From Pseudomonas sp. PSE14 (GTDB lineage Bacteria; Pseudomonadota; Gammaproteobacteria; Pseudomonadales; Pseudomonadaceae), in the NCBI RefSeq assembly GCF_029203285.1, contig NZ_CP115669.1:2604001-2668000 (forward strand): 64,000 nucleotides of DNA. Direction: 5' to 3'. A program made the position numbers and the translations under genes. This document shows positions 46,729 to 55,621 of the stretch, piece by piece (positions within the stretch are counted from its first letter, which is position 1; each line of letters starts with the position of its first letter). Under the pieces are notes generated by a model. It worked only from the letters and a program-made list of their open reading frames with translations, did no database searches and had not been told where the DNA came from.

Positions 46729-47234
46729 TTCAGTACCCGCAAAGAGGGAGTCGCCGCCTGTCCTTCGCTCAGTGCGCGCAGCGCCTGGCGGGCGCGCGAC
46801 AGGCGGGACATGACGGTGCCCAGGGGAATATCCAGTGCCTCGGCCGCCTCGCGGTAGCTCAGCCCCTCGACGCTGACCAGCGCCAGCAGCGCTCGCTGCT
46901 CGGCAGGCAGGCGCTCGAAGGCTTCCAGGGTCGAACGGGCGCTGACGATCTCCTCGGGCGAGGCGCTTACCGCGCTGTCCGCGCCGAACAGGCTGAGGAT
47001 GCGTGCGTAGCGCCGGGCGCGGCGCTGCCCGTCGATGAAGTGGCGGTAGAGGATCGAGAACAGCCAGGCGCGCAGGTCGCCGTCCTCGCGCCGGCCGGTC
47101 CAGGCCGACAGCGCCTTCTCCAGGGTCGCCTGGACCAGGTCGTCGGCGCTGCTCGCGCTGCGCGTCAGCGACAGGGCGAAGCGCCGCAGCCGGGGCAGCA
47201 GTTCGCGCAGTGAATGGTCGTCCAGTGAGTGCAT
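46725..47234 (-). CDS. ECF sigma-70 factor
   Basis: 169 aa from the ATG at 47234. Region 2 (ADDLVQATLEKALSAW, LRAWLFSILYRHFID) and region 4 (LPAEQRALLALVSVEGLSYR, IPLGTVMSRLSRARQAL) are clear. It faces srpA, and matching promoters (GGAATA-N15-CGTC) lie before both genes, so it likely drives its own operon and srpA. Oxidative or chlorine-type stress is the probable signal given the target; that is inference. Confidence 0.92.
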   Translation of the reverse strand: MHSLDDHSLRELLPRLRRFALSLTRSASSADDLVQATLEKALSAWTGRREDGDLRAWLFSILYRHFIDGQRRARRYARILSLFGADSAVSASPEEIVSARSTLEAFERLPAEQRALLALVSVEGLSYREAAEALDIPLGTVMSRLSRARQALRALSEGQAATPSLRVLK

Positions 47235-47269
47235 CGCAACGTCAGGCAGTGGTGGGTTCGAGCGGTAAG

Positions 47270-47294
47270 GACGAATGCCCCGGCGATCTATTCC
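47270..47294 (-). promoter_or_regulatory. ECF-type promoter of the sigma/anti-sigma operon
   Basis: -35 GGAATA (minus strand of 47289-47294), 15-bp spacer, -10 CGTC (minus strand of 47270-47273); about 36 bp before the sigma start codon. Confidence 0.7.
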
Positions 47295-47329
47295 CGCGGT
47301 ACGAAAAAATAAATCTTTCGCAGCCCTCG

Positions 47330-47354
47330 GGAATAACCCGGCACACGGTGCGTC
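47330..47354 (+). promoter_or_regulatory. ECF-type promoter of srpA
   Basis: -35 GGAATA (47330-47335), 15-bp spacer, -10 CGTC (47351-47354); same boxes and spacing as the divergent sigma promoter. Confidence 0.72.
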
Positions 47355-47396
47355 GTACCCGCTCAATGCATTCAGCCTAAGCCTGAGGAGCTGGAA

Positions 47397-48434
47397 ATGA
47401 CAGAGACTCCCCCCAACGCACCCCTGCGCCTGGCCGTCATCGGCGCCGTGGTGCTCGGCGTGGCCGCCGTCTTCGCCTACACGGCCGGCTGGCTCGACCC
47501 GCAGCGCCTCACCCCGGCCAAAGTCATCGATACCCTGGAAGCCAACGGCGGTGTCCATCCCGGCTACCGGCGCAATCACGCCAAGGGCCTGTGCGTGATC
47601 GGCCACTTCGAGAGCAACGGCGGTGCCGCTGCGCTGTCGCGGGCCAGTATCTTTGCGCCGGGCAGTGTACCTGTCGTGGGCCGCCTGGCGATTCCCGGCG
47701 GCAACCCGGCGGCCAGCGACGGCGCCGCGCCGATCCGCAGCCTGGCCCTGCGCTTTCTGCCCAAGGACGGCCAGGAGTGGCGCACCGGGATGAACGCCAT
47801 GCCGGTCTTCGTCGTCCGCGATGTCGCCAGCTTCTACGACCTGCAGAAGGCGACCGCCCCGCAGCCCGGCACCGGCAAACCCGACCCGGAAAAGGCCGGC
47901 GCCTTCTTCAAGGCACACCCGGAGACCCAGGCCTTCCGCGACTGGGCGAAGTCCTCCACGCCGTCCTCCAGCTACGCCAACAGCGCCTACTTCGGTCTCA
48001 ATGCCTTCTACCTGGTGGACCGGGAAGGGCGCGAACAGCCGGTGCGCTGGTCCGTGCAGCCCGTCGCACCCTACGAGCCGCTGGCGGCGGACAAGCGCGG
48101 CGACGCCAACTTCCTCGCCGATGAAGTCGCCCAGCGCCTCGCCAGTGGCCCGCTGCGCTGGCGCCTGCAATTCACCCTGGGCGAACCCGGTGACAGCACT
48201 GCCGACGCCACCCAGGCCTGGCCCAGGGAGCGTCGCCAGGTGGATGCCGGGGAACTGGTGATCGAACGTCTGCAAGCGGAAATCGGCGGTGACTGCCGCG
48301 ACGTCAACTACGACCCGCTGATCCTCCCCGACGGTATCCGCGCCTCCGACGACCCGCTGCTCAGCGCACGCTCGGCCGCCTACTCGGAATCCTTCAACCG
48401 CCGCACCCGTGAGCAGGCCCAGGAGACCCACTGA
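47397..48434 (+). CDS. srpA: Catalase-related peroxidase, SrpA type
   Basis: 345 aa. An N-terminal membrane anchor (RLAVIGAVVLGVAAVFAYTAG) is followed by a catalase-fold domain; GYRRNHAKGLCVIGHFESNG holds the distal His region and SIFAPGSVPVVGRLAIPGG the following strand. Shorter than true catalases, as SrpA-type enzymes are. GAGGAG precedes the ATG. Its last base is shared with the start of the cytochrome b561 gene, indicating a peroxidase-plus-electron-donor operon in the periplasm. Confidence 0.88.
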   Translation: MTETPPNAPLRLAVIGAVVLGVAAVFAYTAGWLDPQRLTPAKVIDTLEANGGVHPGYRRNHAKGLCVIGHFESNGGAAALSRASIFAPGSVPVVGRLAIPGGNPAASDGAAPIRSLALRFLPKDGQEWRTGMNAMPVFVVRDVASFYDLQKATAPQPGTGKPDPEKAGAFFKAHPETQAFRDWAKSSTPSSSYANSAYFGLNAFYLVDREGREQPVRWSVQPVAPYEPLAADKRGDANFLADEVAQRLASGPLRWRLQFTLGEPGDSTADATQAWPRERRQVDAGELVIERLQAEIGGDCRDVNYDPLILPDGIRASDDPLLSARSAAYSESFNRRTREQAQETH

Positions 48435-48994
48435 TGAAACCGACCTACTTCCCGCTCTCCCTGCGCGTCCTTCACTGGCTCATGGCGCCCCTGGTGCTGG
48501 CCATGCTGCTCATCGGCCTGGGCATGGTCGCCAGCGTCTCCCCGCGCCACGCCGCGCTGGTGGCCATTCACAAACCGCTAGGCGCCGCGCTGTTGGTCCT
48601 CGTCCTGCTGCGCATCGCCGTGCGCCTGACTCAACGCGTCCCGCCGCTGCCCAACGACATGCCCGGCTGGCAGCGCGGCGCCGCGCACCTCTCGCACCTG
48701 CTGCTCTACGGCCTGCTGCTCGCCCAGCCGCTGGTGGGTTGGACCATGCAATCCGCCGGCGGCTACCCGGTGGTGCTCTGGGGCGGGTTCGAACTGCCTG
48801 CGCTGGTTTCGCCATCGGTAGAGCTCCACACCGTCCTGCGCGGTGCCCATAGCGTCATCGCCTACGCCTTGCTCGCCACCATCCTCCTGCACCTCGCCGC
48901 CGCGCTGTTCCATGGGCTGATCCGTCGCGATGAAGTCCTGCCCAGCATGACCGGCGCACCCATGCCTCCCGACACGAGCGGAGAGCGGCCATGA
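48434..48994 (+). CDS. Cytochrome b561
   Basis: 186 aa with four membrane helices and the b561 histidines (LRVLHWLMAPL, AIHKPLGAALL, HLSHLLLYGLLL, LLHLAAALFHGLIRR). It should pass electrons from the quinone pool towards the periplasm, plausibly to the SrpA peroxidase encoded just upstream. Start and stop overlap with both neighbours. Confidence 0.92.
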   Translation: MKPTYFPLSLRVLHWLMAPLVLAMLLIGLGMVASVSPRHAALVAIHKPLGAALLVLVLLRIAVRLTQRVPPLPNDMPGWQRGAAHLSHLLLYGLLLAQPLVGWTMQSAGGYPVVLWGGFELPALVSPSVELHTVLRGAHSVIAYALLATILLHLAAALFHGLIRRDEVLPSMTGAPMPPDTSGERP

Positions 48995-49233
48995 AGGCGC
49001 TGATCGCACTGGGTTGCCTCGCCTTCACCGGCGCGGCCTTCGCCGCACAGGACGCGCCGCCCGCGCAGGACTACCGCTACGGCCAGGCGCTCGACATCAA
49101 GCGCGTGGTGCAGCCGGCGGACCTGGACTTCTGCGGCATCCGTGAAGTGGAGATGGTCTACGAGGACAGCGCCGGGCAATTGCACCGCCTGCGCTACCCG
49201 GCGTGGGGGCTGTTCTGCGGCAACGAGAAATGA
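48991..49233 (+). CDS. DUF2790 small secreted protein
   Basis: 80 aa with a signal peptide (MKALIALGCLAFTGAAFA). The mature part DYRYGQALDIKRVV...CGIREVEMVYEDSAG...LRYPAWGLFCGNEK matches the Pseudomonas DUF2790 family, with two conserved cysteines. It overlaps the b561 stop by four bases and so belongs to the ECF-controlled operon. Function unknown. Confidence 0.85.
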   Translation: MKALIALGCLAFTGAAFAAQDAPPAQDYRYGQALDIKRVVQPADLDFCGIREVEMVYEDSAGQLHRLRYPAWGLFCGNEK

Positions 49234-49244
49234 GCCGGCGCCGC

Positions 49245-50090
49245 TCAGGCGGCCTTGCGCTTGCCGGCCAGGATCAGCGCGATGCCGCCCAGCACCGCCA
49301 GGGTCGACAGGCCTAGGCGCAGGGTCAGGTGCTCACCCAGCAGCAGCGCGCCGCCGAGCGCGGTGAACACCGGCACGCTGAGCTGTACTGACGCGGCCTG
49401 GAGCGCGCCCAGGCCGGTCAGCGCGCTGTACCAGATGGCGTAGCCGACGCCCGAGGCCAGCGCGCCGGAGAGCACCGCGTAGATCGCCCCGTGCAGGTCG
49501 ACATTGAGCTTCATCGACAGCACCAGGCACATCGCGGCGGCCATCGGCACGCTGCGCAGGAAGTTGCCGGTGGTGGCCGCCAGCGGATCGCCGCCACGCC
49601 GTCCGCGCAGGCTGTACAGCGCCCAGGCCAGACCGGCGAGGATCATCAGCGCCGCGCTGCCCACCGGCGGCGCGCTGGCTCCCGGCAACAGCAGCACGAC
49701 GATCCCACCCAGCGCCAGAACCAGCCCCGGCAACTGCCAGCCGCGCAGTCGCTCGCCGTTCAGATAGCCCGCCACCAGCATCCCCACCTGCACCGCGCCG
49801 AACAGCAGCAGGGCACCGCTGGCCGCGCTCATCTGCACATAGGCCAGGGAAAAGGCGGCGGCGTAGAGGAACAGCGCGCACGCACTGCGCCAGTCGCCAC
49901 CCGCGCGCCATCCGCCGTCGCGCAAGCGCAGCAGGATAGCGAGGGTGATTGCCCCGGACACCAGGCGCAGGCCGGTGAAACTGGCGGCATCGATGCTCGT
50001 CTCGCGCAGGGCGAGGCGGCAGAGCAGGGAATTGCCGGCGAAGGCCAGCATGGCGAGCAGCGTCAGAAGCAGATAGCGGGGTTGAGGCAT
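49245..50090 (-). CDS. EamA/DMT-family transporter (second)
   Basis: 281 aa from the ATG at 50090 (AGGA upstream); the frame is open further back but without family sequence. Ten hydrophobic helices in two EamA repeats (LAMLAFAGNSLLCRLALRE; GVGYAIWYSALTGLGALQAA). Convergent with the srpA operon. Metabolite exporter of unknown substrate. Confidence 0.87.
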   Translation of the reverse strand: MPQPRYLLLTLLAMLAFAGNSLLCRLALRETSIDAASFTGLRLVSGAITLAILLRLRDGGWRAGGDWRSACALFLYAAAFSLAYVQMSAASGALLLFGAVQVGMLVAGYLNGERLRGWQLPGLVLALGGIVVLLLPGASAPPVGSAALMILAGLAWALYSLRGRRGGDPLAATTGNFLRSVPMAAAMCLVLSMKLNVDLHGAIYAVLSGALASGVGYAIWYSALTGLGALQAASVQLSVPVFTALGGALLLGEHLTLRLGLSTLAVLGGIALILAGKRKAA

Positions 50091-50289
50091 GGGCGTCCTG
50101 GCTCGCGGGGTCGCGTCGCGTGCGCCGGGGACGTCTGCAAGGTGCAGCGGCCCCGATTGTTGTTCTTCGGTGCCGTGCAGAGTGCCATGAAACAGCAGGT
50201 GAGGGGACGTGGAAGAAGGTCGTATGCGCCACGGCCGTTGGAAGGATTTCCGGCGCTGGAGGCTAGCGTTCGAAACCGGCGGAAACCAA

Positions 50290-50311
50290 CCCGCCACCCG
50301 AAGGTGGCGGG
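50290..50311 (-). terminator. Terminator of the isomerase/MFS operon
   Basis: CCCGCCACC-TTCG-GGTGGCGGG followed by TTGGTTT on the minus strand. Confidence 0.8.
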
Positions 50312-50328
50312 CAGTTCACTTCAACGGA

Positions 50329-51597
50329 TCAGGCCAGCGCTTGCGCCACCGGAGCATTGGCACGCTTGCTCACCAGGTGCTGCAGCAGGGCGGAGACCAC
50401 CACGCCGACCACCGCCAGCACGCTCATCAGGCTGAACACGTAGGTGTAGCCTTGCTCACCCGGATACTGGTCGAGCAGCGAGCCGTAGATGATGTAGGCG
50501 AACATGCCCGGTGCGTAGCCGATCAGGCAGCCGATGCCGAAGGCCGAGCCGGTGATGCGCGAGGGGATGCCCACTTCGCTCATCGGCGCCCAGAACACCC
50601 CGCGCATGGTGAACACCACCAGGGCGAAGGACAGGGTGGCGGCCATGCCGGCGTAGATGTAGCTCTCGCCACGGGGAATGCTGAGGATCACCAGCATCAG
50701 CGGCAGCAGCGCGACGAACGCCCACTTCAGGTAGCGGCTCGGGCTCTTCAGGCGCTTGTCGGCGATGTAGCCGCCCAGCGGGCCGCCGAGCACCTTGAGG
50801 AAGTACTGGTTGATGATGCCGTAGGCCCCCACCAGCGCTACCGGCAGTTGGTACATGTCCTTCAGGTAGGGGATGAAGTAGGTCAGGCCGCAGTAGACGA
50901 TGTAGACCATGAACACGTTCAGGCTGACCAGCCAGATCCCCGGCGTGCGGACCGCTTCCAGCAGGCCGGAAAGGCCCTGGGGTTCGGCCTTGGCAGCGGC
51001 GGCGCCGGCTTTCGGCGCTTCGCGCAGCAGGAACAGGGTGAGCACGCCCACCAGGATGTCGATGCCCGAGTAGAACAGGATCGCGGCTTTCAGGCCGGCG
51101 GCGCCGGAGCCTAGGGCGACGAATACGCCCAGTGCGGAGAAGGCCACCAGGGTATCGACCACGCCGCGTCCGCCTTCGAGGAAGCCGAACATCCGGCTCT
51201 GCTCGTCGTCATTGCCCAGATTGCGGATCGCCTTGAGCAGCGAGGGCCAGAAGATGCAGTCGGCGCAGATCGCCAGCAGGCTGAAGACGATCAGCAACTG
51301 GCTGTAGCCGGGAAAGGTGGCCAGGTACACGCCCAGCGCGCCCATGCCGATCAGGCCTACCGGGATCAGCCGGCGCGTTTCGAAGCGGTCGGCAAGGAAG
51401 CCGCCGACCACGAACAGCGCGGTGGCGACGATGGCGTTGACGCTGAGCAGGGTGCCGATCTGCGTGTGCGTCAGCCCCATGTGCTCCTGCATGGGGATGT
51501 AGAAGGCGTCCTTGAGGTTGGCGAGCTTGTAGATGGTACCGCCGCCCAGGACCAGGACGATGAAACGGAGCCACTTGGCTTTAGCCTGTGCTGTCAT
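50329..51597 (-). CDS. MFS transporter in sugar-type operon
   Basis: 422 aa, 12 hydrophobic helices. GGFLADRFETRRLIPVG is the MFS A motif, with the GPLGGYIADKRLKSPSRYLK repeat in the second half, as in organophosphate/sugar-acid type permeases. It is 54 bp downstream of the isomerase gene on the same strand. An AACAACAA motif overlaps the start codon, fitting Crc/Hfq control. Substrate unknown. Confidence 0.87.
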   Translation of the reverse strand: MTAQAKAKWLRFIVLVLGGGTIYKLANLKDAFYIPMQEHMGLTHTQIGTLLSVNAIVATALFVVGGFLADRFETRRLIPVGLIGMGALGVYLATFPGYSQLLIVFSLLAICADCIFWPSLLKAIRNLGNDDEQSRMFGFLEGGRGVVDTLVAFSALGVFVALGSGAAGLKAAILFYSGIDILVGVLTLFLLREAPKAGAAAAKAEPQGLSGLLEAVRTPGIWLVSLNVFMVYIVYCGLTYFIPYLKDMYQLPVALVGAYGIINQYFLKVLGGPLGGYIADKRLKSPSRYLKWAFVALLPLMLVILSIPRGESYIYAGMAATLSFALVVFTMRGVFWAPMSEVGIPSRITGSAFGIGCLIGYAPGMFAYIIYGSLLDQYPGEQGYTYVFSLMSVLAVVGVVVSALLQHLVSKRANAPVAQALA

Positions 51598-51604
51598 TGT
51601 TGTT
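51597..51604 (-). promoter_or_regulatory. Candidate Crc/Hfq CA motif at the MFS start
   Basis: AACAACAA on the minus strand, an exact AANAANAA match between the GGAG site and the ATG (sharing its A). Confidence 0.5.
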
Positions 51605-51651
51605 CTCCACCGTTTACGGATGAGGGGTGGCCGCCGGGGCGGCCGTCGGAA

Positions 51652-52716
51652 TCAGGCGGCGTCGGCCAGGGTCAGTTCGGCCAGCAGGCGCAATTCGTTC
51701 AGCAGGCCGCGCACGTGGCGCACCTGGTTGTTCGCCCAGCGGTGCTCGTCGGCCAGCATGCGTTCCAGGCTGTAGCCCGGCGGCAGCGGCGTTTCGCTCA
51801 TCTCGCGGTAGGGAATGAAGGGGTCGGCGGCCTCGTCGCTCTGGCGGAAGGCCGGGGCGATGTAGTGGTTCTCCTGCTCCAGGATGAACGCCACTACCTG
51901 GGGCGCGCTGTCGCCGAGCAGCAGCAGTTCCAGCAGCATCCGCGCGCCGGGCAACTGGTCCTCGGCGCTGCCCTGCAGCACGCCGTAATGGCCGAAGCCG
52001 TTGGCCTCGGGCACCACGCGCACGCCTTTGAGGTGCACCTGGCGGATGAAGGGGGCGAGGTGGGTCAGCGCCGGCAGCGGCCGCTCGCAGGCGTTGATCA
52101 TGTTGCCGAAGTCGAACAGCGCATTCAGGCGCGGATGCCCGACCTTGCGCAGCAGGGCGGCGATCTCGTCGCTTTTCAGCTCCTCGTGCTGCTCGAAGTC
52201 GAAGTTCAGGTCGTGCTCATCGGCCAGTTGCGCCAGGCGCCGCAGGTCCAGCTCGATCAGGTCCATCACCCGCGACAGGTGCCCCTCGTAGCGCGAGTAG
52301 ACGCGGATATTGCGGCTGCCGATGGCCAGCGCCACAGCAACGGCCTGGTCGACGTCCTCGGGACGGGTGCTGCTGATTTCCACGTGCAGGGCCAGACCCA
52401 GGCTGCGGGCCTTCTCGCCGAAGGCGGCCAGTTGTTCCGCAGTCATCTGCGACAGGCTGTTGTGCTCGCCGTCCAGCAGGTGCAGGGAGAGGCCGTCCAG
52501 CTCATGGCGGTAGGCGAAGTCGAGCATGTCCTGGGGCGTGACCTGGCCGTGGGTGAGGTTGGTCAGCAGCGGGTAGCCGTGGGCGAACAGGCGCAGGCTG
52601 TCGAGACGGTCGAGCAGACGGCGGGCGAGTTCGGGGGTCAGCAGAGGCGGGGGCGTATCTGCGGGCGCGGCGTTACGCGCCAGCAAGTCGGCGAATCGGG
52701 CTTGGATAGCATTCAT
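51652..52716 (-). CDS. Sugar-phosphate isomerase/epimerase-like TIM-barrel protein
   Basis: 354 aa from the ATG at 52716; the ATG three codons upstream is too close to AGGA. Xylose-isomerase-like TIM barrel: FAYRHELDGLSLHLLDGE, LALHVEISSTRPEDVD, FDFEQHEELKSDEIAALL, NALFDFGNMINACE, RQVHLKGV, and FILEQENHY supply Glu/Asp/His residues expected for the metal site. Upstream is a MocR regulator, downstream an MFS transporter. The sugar is unknown. Confidence 0.87.
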   Translation of the reverse strand: MNAIQARFADLLARNAAPADTPPPLLTPELARRLLDRLDSLRLFAHGYPLLTNLTHGQVTPQDMLDFAYRHELDGLSLHLLDGEHNSLSQMTAEQLAAFGEKARSLGLALHVEISSTRPEDVDQAVAVALAIGSRNIRVYSRYEGHLSRVMDLIELDLRRLAQLADEHDLNFDFEQHEELKSDEIAALLRKVGHPRLNALFDFGNMINACERPLPALTHLAPFIRQVHLKGVRVVPEANGFGHYGVLQGSAEDQLPGARMLLELLLLGDSAPQVVAFILEQENHYIAPAFRQSDEAADPFIPYREMSETPLPPGYSLERMLADEHRWANNQVRHVRGLLNELRLLAELTLADAA

Positions 52717-52786
52717 TATTGTCATTCCTGATAGCGACGCCGGGGTGGCCGGCGGTGCTTTTATCGCTCCGGAATGGTGCTATCCC

Positions 52787-52817
52787 TATAGCCATTATTG
52801 TTTTGTTCGTATAGCCA
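52787..52817 (-). promoter_or_regulatory. Direct repeat, probable MocR operator
   Basis: TGGCTATA-N15-TGGCTATA read on the minus strand (TATAGCCA at 52787-52794 and 52810-52817), 23 bp apart, about 70 bp before the isomerase start. MocR-type regulators commonly bind direct repeats. Confidence 0.6.
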
Positions 52818-52842
52818 CTTTGCCGGCCGCTCTAGGTCGGCT

Positions 52843-54336
52843 TCAGAGCTTCCAGCCCAGGGCTTTCAGGGCCTGGGCAAACTCCTGCACGCGCCGCCCG
52901 GCCTGCTCCTCGGGCACCGCGGCGAAGCCCAGCAGCAGCCCCGGCGGCAATTGGTTGCGCACGCAGTAGTCGCGCAGGGCGTAGGTGTACACCTCGTGCT
53001 CGGCCAGGCCCCTCGCGACGGCAGTATCGTCACTGCCCTCGGGCAGCCAGCCGATCAGGTGCAGCCCGGCTTCGGCGGGCGTCGGCCTGAGGAAGCCGCC
53101 CAGCTCGCGCTGCAGCGCCTCCAGCACGCTGGCCTGGCGCGCCTGGTAGAGATTGCGCATGCGGCGGATATGGCCGAGGAAGTGGCCGTCCTCCATGAAG
53201 TCCGCGGTGGTCGCCTGGTGCAGCGTCGACGGGCTGCGATCCATCACCGCGCGGATGGCGCAGAACGGCTCCACCAGCGCCTCCGGCAGAATCACATAGC
53301 CCAGGCGCAGCGAGGGGTAGAGCACCTTGCTGAAGGTGCCGACATAGATCACACGCTCCCAGGCATCCAGCGCGAACAGCGCCGGCAGCGTGCGGCCCAC
53401 ATAGCGGAACTCGCTGTCGCAATCGTCCTCGACGATCCAGCCTTGGTTGCGCCCGGCCCAGTCGATCAACTCCTGTCGGCGCGCATAACTCATGGTGGTA
53501 CCTAGCGGGTGCTGTCGCGACGGCGTGGTGAACGCCAGGCGCGCGTCGGGGCGTTCGCGCAGGCCCTGCTGCACATCCAGCCCCTCGTCGTCGATGCGCA
53601 GCGGCACCAGCTCGCAGCCTTGCGCCTGGAAGGCGATGCGCGCGGCGATATGGCCGGGGTCTTCCATCCACACGCTGTCGCCGGGGTTGAGCAGCAACAT
53701 GCCGAGCAGGTTGAACGCCTGCTGCGCGCCGGAGGTGATGACCACCTGATCGGTGCTGCACTCGATGCCGCGCGCATCGAACACATACTCGACGATGGCC
53801 TCGCGCAAGCGTTGCAGGCCCTTGAGCTCGCCGTAGCCGAGCGAATCCTTGGTCCCCTTGCGCAGGTGGCGGTTCATCAGGCGCTTCCACACCAGCATCG
53901 GGAAGGCGTCGTAGGCCGGGTGGCTGGGCAGGAAAGAGGTGGGGCAATCCGGCGCCCAGGTGCTGTACGACACCCCGCTGAAATGCTCGCTGCGCAGCGA
54001 GTGCACCGCCTGGCTCAGGTTCGACAGGCGCGGCGGCTTGCGCGGCGCATCGGCGGCGCTGCGCCCCTCCCATTCGCTGCCGACATAGGTGCCGGCGCCC
54101 GTGCGCGACGCCAGGAAGCCCTCGGCGGTCAGTTGGTCGAAGGCATTGAGCAGCGTGATGCGCGACAGCCCCAGCTCCTTGCACAGCGTCCGCGTCGACG
54201 GCAGCCGCGTACCGCCGGGCAGCCGGCCGGAGAGGATCTGCTTGCGCACCTGCAGGTACAACTGGCGATAGAGGGGAATCGGGCTGGAGCGATCCAGCTC
54301 GATGCCGGTGAGCAGCATGCCGCCGGGCGTCTTCAT
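52843..54336 (-). CDS. MocR-type GntR/aminotransferase regulator
   Basis: 497 aa. The N-terminal GntR winged helix (IPLYRQLYLQVRKQILSGRL, LPSTRTLCKELGLSRITLL) is followed by a fold-type-I aminotransferase domain; the PLP lysine is in GTFSKVLYPSLRLGY and the PLP Asp region in IVEDDCDSEFRY. It should bind PLP and an amino-compound effector and control the isomerase/MFS operon that follows 126 bp downstream on the same strand. Confidence 0.9.
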   Translation of the reverse strand: MKTPGGMLLTGIELDRSSPIPLYRQLYLQVRKQILSGRLPGGTRLPSTRTLCKELGLSRITLLNAFDQLTAEGFLASRTGAGTYVGSEWEGRSAADAPRKPPRLSNLSQAVHSLRSEHFSGVSYSTWAPDCPTSFLPSHPAYDAFPMLVWKRLMNRHLRKGTKDSLGYGELKGLQRLREAIVEYVFDARGIECSTDQVVITSGAQQAFNLLGMLLLNPGDSVWMEDPGHIAARIAFQAQGCELVPLRIDDEGLDVQQGLRERPDARLAFTTPSRQHPLGTTMSYARRQELIDWAGRNQGWIVEDDCDSEFRYVGRTLPALFALDAWERVIYVGTFSKVLYPSLRLGYVILPEALVEPFCAIRAVMDRSPSTLHQATTADFMEDGHFLGHIRRMRNLYQARQASVLEALQRELGGFLRPTPAEAGLHLIGWLPEGSDDTAVARGLAEHEVYTYALRDYCVRNQLPPGLLLGFAAVPEEQAGRRVQEFAQALKALGWKL

Positions 54337-54502
54337 TCGGGGGGTGCCTTGCGCGATAGCGAGACGAGAGGGGCGGATTGTGCCTTGGCGAGGGGGATTG
54401 CGGGAGTGGTATTGCCCGTTGGCGGTGGCGCCGATGATCGTTCATCGGCGCCGTGCAGGTGCCATGACGTGGCAGGGGACTGGGTTCGACGCGTAGAGCC
54501 AG

Positions 54503-55186
54503 TCAGTAGCCGCGCGATTCATCCGGCAGAGGCCCGCTCTCCCGCACACTCGGAGCATGCTGGGGCACCGAGCGCGCCTGGCGTTTTCGCGCCCATTTGA
54601 CCAGTCGGCTCATGGCGATGAAGCCCGCGAGGATCAGCATGGGGTAGGCGTACAGCAGTTCGCCCAGGCTGTACTTCCAGGCCAGGGGGCGGCCTACGCC
54701 GAGCAAGGCCGCGTAGAACCAGGAAACGGCCGAGACCGTGCCCGCGAAAATGGACAGGGCGCGCATGCCCGGTTCGAGCTGGAGCAGGGATCCCGCCCGG
54801 ATCAGGGCGGGCATGACCACCGAATGCAACAGGCTGCCGTTGACCGTGAGCAGGGCGACGATGAGGACCTTGGCCTGGAGCTTGGGATTGAGGAGGTACG
54901 TCAGCCCCTTGGCAGACATATCCAGCAGGACGATGAGCGCGCCGGAAAACCAGAGTACCTGCAGCGCCAGGGTGATGGTGCGCTTCAGCGTCTCCATGTT
55001 TCCTTGCTCGAGATGAACCGAATCCGAACCTTTCAGGAGCTGCTTGACCATCGCGAAGTCGCTGGTCAGGACCAGGCCGATTGCAACGCAACAGGCGATC
55101 AGATGGGTGTAAACCACACCCAGGCGAACGAACTCCATCGCTGCTTCCTGCGCCAGCAGCGAAGTGACTACGTGAACGAATTCCAT
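54503..55186 (-). CDS. Integral membrane protein of unknown function
   Basis: 227 aa from the ATG at 55186, supported by AGAGAC 8 bp upstream and a TTGACA/TAATAT promoter. About five hydrophobic helices (YTHLIACCVAIGLVLTSDFA; LALQVLWFSGALIVLLDMSA; AKVLIVALLTVNGSLLHSVV; SWFYAALLGVG; AYPMLILAGFIAMSR) and a basic C-terminal tail. The 5' end and promoter occur again, diverged, at 59660-59871. Confidence 0.8.
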   Translation of the reverse strand: MEFVHVVTSLLAQEAAMEFVRLGVVYTHLIACCVAIGLVLTSDFAMVKQLLKGSDSVHLEQGNMETLKRTITLALQVLWFSGALIVLLDMSAKGLTYLLNPKLQAKVLIVALLTVNGSLLHSVVMPALIRAGSLLQLEPGMRALSIFAGTVSAVSWFYAALLGVGRPLAWKYSLGELLYAYPMLILAGFIAMSRLVKWARKRQARSVPQHAPSVRESGPLPDESRGY

Positions 55187-55621
55187 GGATTGTCTCTTGT
55201 TCTTGGAATGGGCCGCCGGCTGTACGGGGCCTTGACGAAGCGTCGGGTGGGGGAGGGTCTTGCGAGCTGCCGTGCACATTAATCCATGTGAGGCGCAATA
55301 TTATTTGTAAATAATTCTTACTGTCAAAAACAAAAAGCGGTACCCGCGTACCGATTCCAGGGGCGTCGATGGGTGGCAGCGTGTCGCCTGGGTTTGCGGG
55401 AATCCGGGGCTTTCAGGCAGGGGTAGGGCACCGGTCGATCCCGCGCGGCGAAAACGGGACGATGCGAGCAGAATGGCCGCAGTCACTGGCAATAGGCGCA
55501 GCGGGGATCGCCGTGGCGGCATTCAGGTTGCGCCGGCCGGCGCTGGAATGGGGCGGGGGGATGCGGGGGCATTGCCTCGGCTCCTCGCCTGGGCGGGAGG
55601 AGCCTGAATTCAGCGCGAAAC
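55187..55621. other. Intergenic region
   Basis: Carries the promoter of the membrane-protein gene (55298-55327). The remaining 290 bp to azlD hold no supported gene. Confidence 0.6.
55298..55327 (-). promoter_or_regulatory. Sigma-70 promoter of the membrane-protein gene
   Basis: Minus strand: TTGACA (55322-55327), 18-bp AT-rich spacer, TAATAT (55298-55303). Confidence 0.65.

Noticed and set aside
55301..55522. 73-codon minus-strand frame
   Set aside because: Its start lies in the promoter of the 54503 gene, it has no ribosome site, and it is Arg/Pro-rich as expected for a chance frame.
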